Shown: piece by piece, positions 58,725-64,000 of the stretch
Position numbering within the stretch: position 1 is the stretch's first letter
How the letters are laid out: every line of letters starts with the position of its first letter
Source of the DNA: PALSA-129 sp963842505
Lineage (GTDB): Bacteria; Acidobacteriota; Terriglobia; Bryobacterales; Bryobacteraceae
Direction: 5' to 3'
DNA length: 64,000 bases
Assembly: GCA_963842505.1 (NCBI GenBank)
Contig: CAWJGZ010000002.1
Span: 868,001-932,000 of the forward strand
Translations under genes and position numbers: made by a program
Notes under the pieces: model-generated
Databases searched by the model: none
What the model saw: only the letters and a program-made list of their open reading frames with translations
What the model was told of the DNA's origin: nothing

Positions 58725-61271
58725 TCACTCATTGCGCAAAGCTTCGAGCGGGTCTACGCGGGTGGCGCGGCGCGCCGGGAAGTAGCAGGCCAGCGACGCG
58801 GCGGCTAGAAATGTTGCGGCTACGGCGAGATAGGTCAGAGGATCGAGGGCAGGCACGCCGAATAACAGGCCGCTGATCGAGCGCGAGGCAAAGGCCGCGC
58901 CAGCCAGGCCCGCGCATAAACCGGCGAGCACCGGGCTCAAACCATAGCGTGCGATGACGCCCCACAGGTGCAGACGGGGCGCCCCGAGGGCGATTCGAAT
59001 TCCCATCTCCTTGGACCGCAGGGCGACCGACTGCGACACTACTCCGTAGACGCCAATGGCAGCCAGGAGCAACGCGGAAAGCGCGAAGGCCATAACCAGA
59101 CCCAACTGGAAGCGCCGCTGGCGCACGGAATCGTCCACAATTTCGGCGAGAGTGAGCGGCCGCGGAACCACCAGTTGCGGGTCCATACGGCGAATGGCGG
59201 CGCGCAGCCGACCGGCAATGGTCATGGGGTCCATGGCGGTGCGCACGATGAGCGCAAAGCTGGAACGGTCGCGTTGCCAGTAGGGCAGGTAGACGGTGAG
59301 ATTGGGAGTTTTGTGCAGGCTGGCGCGAACATCGCCACAGATGCCGATGACTTCGAACCAGTCATCGCTGCCTAACTGGAAACGGCGGCCAAGGGCATTC
59401 TGATTCGGCCAGAGGCGGCGCGCGGCTTGAGCGGAAACCACGGCTACGTGGCGATCGCGGTCGGATTCGGCCATCAAGCGGCCGTCCAGGACGGGAATGC
59501 CCATGGCGGGAAAGAAACCCGGCGTAACGGTGCGGTAGTCCACGACGGGGCGCTCCAGCGCTGGCAGATTGGCGCCCTCGAGGTTGATGCCGAGGTTGCT
59601 GCCTTCGCCGCTGAGCGGGCCGCGATTGGAGATGCCGGCGGCGACCACTCCGGGGAGCGCTTGCACCTGGTCAAGCAAGTCGCGCACAAAGCGCACGTGT
59701 GAGGCAGGATCTGGATAGCGGACGCCGGGAAGGCCCAGAGGGATCTCGATGGCGCGCTCGGTCTGGAAGCCTTTATCGACATGCAGCAGGCGGACGAAGC
59801 TGCTCAACAGCAGGCCGCCGGCCACCAGACACATGGCGCCGAGAGCGACTTCGGCGGAGATCAGCAAACGGCGCAGGCGGCCGCCGGCGCGGTCGGTGGA
59901 GGTGTGACCGGCGGACTTGAGAGCGCGCTGCGGGCCGGTGCGGGCCAACCCCCAGGCAGGCAGAACGCCGAACAGGACGCCGCTCGACATGCTCAACAGG
60001 GCGGCAAACGAGAGAGCCGCGAAATCCAGGTGCAGATCGTGCAGGCGCGGGATGTCGAGGGGCGCTTTCCAGATGATGGCGGTGAGCGCCCAATTGGCGG
60101 CCAGAGCGCCCAGCAAGCCTCCGGCAACGGCCAATAGCAGGCTTTCGGTGAGCATTTGGCGCACCAAGCGGGCCGTGCCGGCGCCTATGGCGGCGCGAAT
60201 GGCAAGTTCGCGGCGGCGCCCGGAGGCGCGCGCCAGGAGCAGGTTGGCGAGGTTGACGACGACGATCAGCATCACCGCGCCGGCAGCGGCCAGAAGCAAG
60301 GTGAGGCTGGCGCGGGAACTGCCGGTCATCTGCTCCTGGAGGCCGGAGATGACGGCGCGCAATTCGGTTTTTTCGGGGAGCGTAGCGGCGATGGCGCTCT
60401 GGATGACGTTGAGATCGGCCGTCGCTTGGGAGATGGAAACGCCTGGCTTGAGGCGGCCCAGGCAGGCGAAGTTGAATTCGGCCATGATGGCGAGGTCGGC
60501 ATCGGAGATGGCGAAGGGCTTCCAGAGGTCGGCCATGGGGTGGTCCAACTGGCTTACGGCGCTGGCGACCAGAGCCGTGCCTTCGAGTTGGTTCTCGGTG
60601 GGGATGCGGGCGCTGGGAGGCAGCACGCCCACCACTTCGAAAGGATCGCCGCCGAGCAAAATTTTGGCGCCGACAATGGCGGGATCGCGATGGAAGCGGC
60701 GCGCCCACAGGCTGTCGCTGAGGACCACTACGTGGTCGCTGCCGGGGCGGTCTTCGTCTTCGGTGAACGTCCGTCCGAGCGAGGGCTGAATGCCGAGCAG
60801 CGGGAAGAGGCTGGGGGAGACGCGCTGGGCGGTCACCAACTCAGGGTCGCCGCCGGAAGTGAGCGTGAAGCCAAGGGTACGGACGAGCGCCAGGCCGTCG
60901 AAGGAGCGGCTCTGGTTGCGCCATTCGCGAAAGTGCCACGCGGCAACGGGCAGCGCCGGACCGAAGCGGGCCCACTGGGGAACGACTTCCTGCACGGCCA
61001 CGAGCCGGTCGGGATGGGGATAAGGCAGGGGCCGAAGCAAGACGCCGTTGAAGACGGTGAAGATGGCAGTGCTGGCTGCGATGCCCAGGGCCAGAGTCAG
61101 GACGGCGATGACGGCGAAACCAGGGCTGCGCATCATGGTGCGCAGCGCATGGCGGATGTCGAGGCGCACATTAGTAAAGACGCTGGGGCTGGAAAAGAGT
61201 TTGCGACGCTTTCGCCCCGTTCCGGCGCAACACCGGCGGCAAGACCGCCGGCGATACCAGGGTGTCTTCAC
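58725..61271 (-). CDS. ADOP-type duplicated permease, third copy
   Basis: The frame allows 848 residues from ATG 61271, but the first 34 are Arg/Cys-rich and atypical. An in-frame GTG at 61169 (VRLDIRHALRTMMRSPGFAVIAVLTLALGIAASTAIFTVFNGVLLRPLPYPHPD) gives the usual family N-terminus, so the start is uncertain. The two FtsX blocks are LLLAAAGAVMLIVVVNLANLLLARASGRRRELAIRAAIGAG and AFALSALLLAAIGVYGVVSQSVALRSKEMGIRIALGAPRLHLW, ending PARRATRVDPLEALRNE. No ATPase partner is adjacent. Confidence 0.88.
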   Translation of the reverse strand: MKTPWYRRRSCRRCCAGTGRKRRKLFSSPSVFTNVRLDIRHALRTMMRSPGFAVIAVLTLALGIAASTAIFTVFNGVLLRPLPYPHPDRLVAVQEVVPQWARFGPALPVAAWHFREWRNQSRSFDGLALVRTLGFTLTSGGDPELVTAQRVSPSLFPLLGIQPSLGRTFTEDEDRPGSDHVVVLSDSLWARRFHRDPAIVGAKILLGGDPFEVVGVLPPSARIPTENQLEGTALVASAVSQLDHPMADLWKPFAISDADLAIMAEFNFACLGRLKPGVSISQATADLNVIQSAIAATLPEKTELRAVISGLQEQMTGSSRASLTLLLAAAGAVMLIVVVNLANLLLARASGRRRELAIRAAIGAGTARLVRQMLTESLLLAVAGGLLGALAANWALTAIIWKAPLDIPRLHDLHLDFAALSFAALLSMSSGVLFGVLPAWGLARTGPQRALKSAGHTSTDRAGGRLRRLLISAEVALGAMCLVAGGLLLSSFVRLLHVDKGFQTERAIEIPLGLPGVRYPDPASHVRFVRDLLDQVQALPGVVAAGISNRGPLSGEGSNLGINLEGANLPALERPVVDYRTVTPGFFPAMGIPVLDGRLMAESDRDRHVAVVSAQAARRLWPNQNALGRRFQLGSDDWFEVIGICGDVRASLHKTPNLTVYLPYWQRDRSSFALIVRTAMDPMTIAGRLRAAIRRMDPQLVVPRPLTLAEIVDDSVRQRRFQLGLVMAFALSALLLAAIGVYGVVSQSVALRSKEMGIRIALGAPRLHLWGVIARYGLSPVLAGLCAGLAGAAFASRSISGLLFGVPALDPLTYLAVAATFLAAASLACYFPARRATRVDPLEALRNE

Positions 61272-61385
61272 CTGGGTTGAGGGTTTGGAAACTCCAGGCG
61301 CCGGCAGGAGTGCGACAACGTGGCACGCACAAGTGCGTGCGCCACATCATCGGATTGTAGCCGCGCGATGGGTCCGGCCGGCCGC
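61272..61385. other. Intergenic stretch with hairpin repeat
   Basis: It contains an imperfect hairpin GTGGCACGCAC / GTGCGTGCGCCAC (61319-61345, with a 2-base bulge), another form of GC-rich palindrome of the kind scattered in this window. No gene is seen. Confidence 0.45.
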
Positions 61386-61556
61386 TCAGATTTCCTGACA
61401 GGCCGACAGGATGCGCTGCAGCCGGCCTATGTCCTGAGTGCTCAGGAGGCAGTTCCTAACAAAGCGGGCATTGAGGTTCTTCAAGTGCACTCTGTCGAAG
61501 AGGAGCACGAAACTCATCATGAAGACAATCGAGAGTAGCGCGTAGGAGTGGGCCAT
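61386..61556 (-). CDS. Small single-pass membrane peptide (tentative)
   Basis: A 56-residue frame reads MAHSYALLSIVFMMSFVLLF, then DRVHLKNLNARFVRNCLLST and QDIGRLQRILSACQEI. It would be one membrane helix with a basic, amphipathic cytoplasmic tail. No strong ribosome binding site is visible, and I do not recognise it. Support comes only from its composition. Confidence 0.35.
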   Translation of the reverse strand: MAHSYALLSIVFMMSFVLLFDRVHLKNLNARFVRNCLLSTQDIGRLQRILSACQEI

Positions 61557-61912
61557 AATCTGATTCCGGTGTCTAGTATGCCCGCGGTAACCGGCCTGTA
61601 ACAGTACCGGAGGTTGGGCAGAGGTACCGCCCGATCTAAGGAGTTAACTCACTCAAGAGAGGGGATTTCTGAGGCCGCGAAAGCGCCCCGGGCCGGTGGC
61701 ACGCGATATCGGATCTGCCCTACGGCTGCGAGAGAAGCCAGGACTATCCTCTGGCAGATGGCGCCCGCTATCGAAAGTAGGCGTTGTTGCAATGCCACAA
61801 AAGGGACTAGCTTGATAATGCGTACAAGCAGCATGCCTCGTCCCGCCGTGCACGGGCATGTGTCTCCGGGCGCGGCGCCTGCCATTTCTGCCTGGCGCGA
61901 AGGAGCACGATT
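61557..61912. other. Leader region of the receiver-domain gene
   Basis: These 356 bases hold no convincing gene. Near the end a Shine-Dalgarno GAAGGAG lies 8 bases before the next ATG. No clear promoter pair was found by eye. Confidence 0.45.
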
Positions 61913-63076
61913 ATGCCCAACGAAACGATGGGAACTCCTGAGGGCATGTCGGTTTCGGAGTGGGAAGGGCTGCGGCAGCTATTCCTCGACAAAGGCGTCG
62001 AGTACAGCCGCGAGTCGCTGACAAGCCTCGACAAGCGTTGCGACGCGGTGCAGATGGCCCACCAGATGCACGAATGGGCCGGGAGCGCGAGGCAGCTTGG
62101 GTACCACGCCATCACGGAACTGGCTGGTAACGTGGAACGGCTGCTGAGAGAGGCGCCGGTACGAAAATCGGAGCTTCGCTGGCGGCTCAGCGATCTGCTG
62201 CTGGCTTTCTCCGATCTGCGCGACAGCCGGATCATGGCCGTGCCCGATCATGTGGCACAGGTGCTCAAAGGGAAACGCGTGGCGCTGATCGGATTACCCC
62301 TGGAGCAGGCCGAGCGCGCCTGCGCCGCGCTGGGACGCGTGGAAGCGCGGCCGCTGCTGTTCCCCGCCACGGACGACCTGGAATCCGAGTCCATTCGGGA
62401 GTGCGACCTGATGGTGGTCCAGGTGCGGGCCGAAGCCGATGGGGCGAGGTTGCAAGCGGCGATAGAAGGCCCGGCGGCAGGCAAGCTGTTATTGGCTGGA
62501 GAACACTGGCGGCTGATGGCACTGCCTCCGGCGGTGCAAACGCTGGTGGCGGAATACCTGGCCGACAATTGGGAGCCGGAAGAAATGCTGCTGCGCCTGA
62601 CGGTGGCAATTTGGCGCAAGGCAGTTGCGGCTTCCACCGCGGCAGCGGCGCCTCGGGTGACCGCGCTCAAAGCCGCCGAGGAACCACGCCGCGCCATCGC
62701 CAGTCCCAGTGTGCTGGTTGTGGACGACGATCCCATCATCCTGTCGCTGTTGCGGACGACGCTGCAAAATTACGGCATGCAGTGCGAGACGGTGGATAAC
62801 GGCGGCGACGCCCTGCGGCTGATCCGCAAGGAGAAGCCGGACGTGGTGGTGCTGGATGTCAACATGCCGGGCTTGGATGGCTATGAAGTACTTTCCACCG
62901 TGCGCGCCGAAAACCTCCCGACCCTGGTCGTGCTGGTGACGGCGCGCCAGCAGGAACATGACGTGCTGCGTGGATTCCAACTAGGCGCGGACGATTATCT
63001 TGTCAAACCGTTCAATCCGCCGGAGCTGGTCGCACGGATCAAGAGGTTACTGCGTTCAACGGCCAAGGCCGCGTGA
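61913..63076 (+). CDS. HPt-like and receiver hybrid signalling protein
   Basis: The protein is 387 residues. Residues 14-105 look like a helical histidine-phosphotransfer domain, with a candidate phospho-His H53 in AHQMHEWAGSARQLGYHAITELAGNVERLL. Residues 115-245 form an unassigned alpha/beta middle part (GKRVALIGLPLEQAERACAALGRVEARPLLFPATDDLESESIRECDLMVVQVRAEA), which resembles a degenerate receiver. The C-terminus is a full receiver domain: VLVVDDDPIILSLL, the phospho-Asp in VVVLDVNMPGLDGYEVL, and the Lys in DDYLVKPFNPPEL. No DNA-binding or output domain is present, so it should act in a phosphorelay or by protein contact. Confidence 0.85.
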   Translation: MPNETMGTPEGMSVSEWEGLRQLFLDKGVEYSRESLTSLDKRCDAVQMAHQMHEWAGSARQLGYHAITELAGNVERLLREAPVRKSELRWRLSDLLLAFSDLRDSRIMAVPDHVAQVLKGKRVALIGLPLEQAERACAALGRVEARPLLFPATDDLESESIRECDLMVVQVRAEADGARLQAAIEGPAAGKLLLAGEHWRLMALPPAVQTLVAEYLADNWEPEEMLLRLTVAIWRKAVAASTAAAAPRVTALKAAEEPRRAIASPSVLVVDDDPIILSLLRTTLQNYGMQCETVDNGGDALRLIRKEKPDVVVLDVNMPGLDGYEVLSTVRAENLPTLVVLVTARQQEHDVLRGFQLGADDYLVKPFNPPELVARIKRLLRSTAKAA

Positions 63077-63138
63077 GCGATGCAGGGCTCAACTCTTTGG
63101 GCAATGTCATGGAGCAACATTGCCATTCGTGGCTGCCA

Positions 63139-63196
63139 GCGCCGACAAGAATGTCGGCGTTGCAGGCTGGAAAGCCGGCTGGAAAGCCTGCTCCAC
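63139..63196. repeat. Dispersed double-hairpin repeat, copy B
   Basis: A perfect hairpin GCCGACA-AGAA-TGTCGGC is followed by GCAGGCTGGAAAGCC / GGCTGGAAAGCCTGC, in which the core GGCTGGAAAGCC is duplicated in tandem. It is related to the element at 54375-54420, with one extra core unit here. Confidence 0.7.
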
Positions 63197-63275
63197 AAAT
63201 TATGTCATGACGAGTCCTCAAACTGATTTGATAAGCGGGGACAATACCAGATAGCCCCATTCCGCCGGGAGGAAA

Positions 63276-64000
63276 CTAACTCCAGTAATTCCGGTCGAGG
63301 CTGCGGTATTGCACAGCTTCGGCCACATGCTTGGCGGAAACGGTCTGCGACTCGCCCAGATCGGCAACGGTGCGGGCCACTTTCAGAATGCGGTCGTGGG
63401 CGCGCGCCGAAAGGCCCATGCGGCGAACGGCCATTTCGAGGGTGCGCTCGCCGGCATCGTCTAATTCGCACTGCTTGCGGATCATGCGGCTGGGCATTTG
63501 TGAGTTGTAGAAGCCGCGCGCGCTTTGCACCGCCCGCGCCCGCTCCACGCGACCGCGGATCTCCGAAGAGGGTTCGGCGGTGGAGTTGCCGCGCAGTTCT
63601 TTGTACGGCACCGCGGGCACTTCCACATGGATATCGATGCGGTCGAGAAGCGGCCCGCTGATCTTGCTCAAATAGCGCTGGATGATGGCCGGCGTGCAAC
63701 GGCACTCGCGGGTGGAATCGCCGTAGAAGCCGCACGGACAAGGATTCATGGCCGCCACCAGCATGAAGCGCGAGGGAAACGTCAACGTCATGGCGGCGCG
63801 TGCGATGGTGACGGAACCATCCTCGAGCGGCTGGCGCAGCATTTCCAGGACATCGCGCGGGAACTCCGGGAATTCGTCCAGAAAGAGCATGCCGTTGTGG
63901 GCCAGGCTGACTTCGCCGGGCCGCGGCATGCCCATGCCGCCGCCAATCAAGCCGGCGTCGGAAATAGTGTGGTGCGGCGCGCGGAAGGGCCGATCATGCA
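63276..64000 (-). CDS. comM: ComM/YifB family AAA+ ATPase (C-terminal part)
   Basis: The frame continues off the right edge. It reads HDRPFRAPHHTISDAGLIGGGMGMPRPGEVSLAHNGMLFLDEFPEFPRDVLEMLRQPLEDGSVTIARA, the Mg-chelatase-like AAA+ signature with Walker B MLFLDEF. Next come NPCPCGFYGDSTRECRC with its cysteine cluster and LSKISGPLLDRIDIHVEVP. The C-terminal helical domain (GLSARAHDRILKVARTVADL...HVAEAVQYRSLDRNYW) is complete. ComM is a helicase that promotes branch migration during natural transformation and recombination. About 240 residues are visible of the usual 500. Confidence 0.93.
   Translation of the reverse strand, partial: HDRPFRAPHHTISDAGLIGGGMGMPRPGEVSLAHNGMLFLDEFPEFPRDVLEMLRQPLEDGSVTIARAAMTLTFPSRFMLVAAMNPCPCGFYGDSTRECRCTPAIIQRYLSKISGPLLDRIDIHVEVPAVPYKELRGNSTAEPSSEIRGRVERARAVQSARGFYNSQMPSRMIRKQCELDDAGERTLEMAVRRMGLSARAHDRILKVARTVADLGESQTVSAKHVAEAVQYRSLDRNYWS

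Overview
The window is GC-rich (estimated low-60s percent), densely coded bacterial chromosome. It most resembles a soil acidobacterium of the Solibacter/Bryobacter group. That placement is inference. It rests on three duplicated FtsX/MacB-type permeases with no ATPase partner, a giant secreted protein carrying the IPT-like and C-terminal domains common in Solibacter, a microcompartment aldolase locus, and dispersed palindromic intergenic repeats. I found no rRNA, tRNA, CRISPR array, transposase or prophage.

Layout. 1-2.9 kb: start of a TonB-dependent receptor behind a cobalamin riboswitch, a secreted TPR protein, and a higBA toxin-antitoxin pair with its own palindrome. 2.9-15.8 kb: complex I genes nuoA,C,D,E,F,G,H,J,K,L,M,N, tightly coupled and read on the minus strand from one good promoter; nuoB and nuoI are absent. 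15.8-20.1 kb: thiS, a PIN-domain toxin with an unfamiliar partner, thioredoxin reductase, RidA, a lytic transglycosylase and a 2-Cys peroxiredoxin. 20.2-23.6 kb: a three-gene operon of sensor kinase, archaemetzincin-like protease and NtrC-type regulator. 24.3-30 kb: an exported CocE-type hydrolase, infC without rpmI/rplT, an ExeA-like ATPase, and a secreted protein built from 13 near-identical 16-residue cassettes. 30-34 kb: a 1299-residue secreted Ig-like protein.

34.2-42.3 kb is a flagellar filament island: fliD, two large flagellin genes with an almost identical central region, two csrA paralogues and fliW. Four of its transcription units have FliA (sigma-28)-type promoters, and both flagellin start regions carry a GGA motif suited to CsrA. 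Together they look like a FliW-CsrA-flagellin homeostasis circuit. 42.4-43.7 kb holds a radical SAM protein with extra C-terminal cysteines.

44.3-46.3 kb is a compact bacterial microcompartment operon: a class II aldolase with a likely encapsulation tail, one hexameric shell protein and three pentameric vertex proteins. 46.4-49.1 kb: a rhomboid protease with a zinc ribbon, a small basic secreted protein, a DUF1223 protein and a short-chain dehydrogenase. 49.2-61.3 kb: three ADOP-type permeases surrounding a vitamin B6 cluster (MocR/PdxR-type regulator, pdxS, pdxT, and a low-molecular-weight phosphatase-like gene). 61.3-64 kb: a small membrane peptide, an HPt-like/receiver hybrid protein, and the C-terminal part of a ComM/YifB ATPase that runs off the window.
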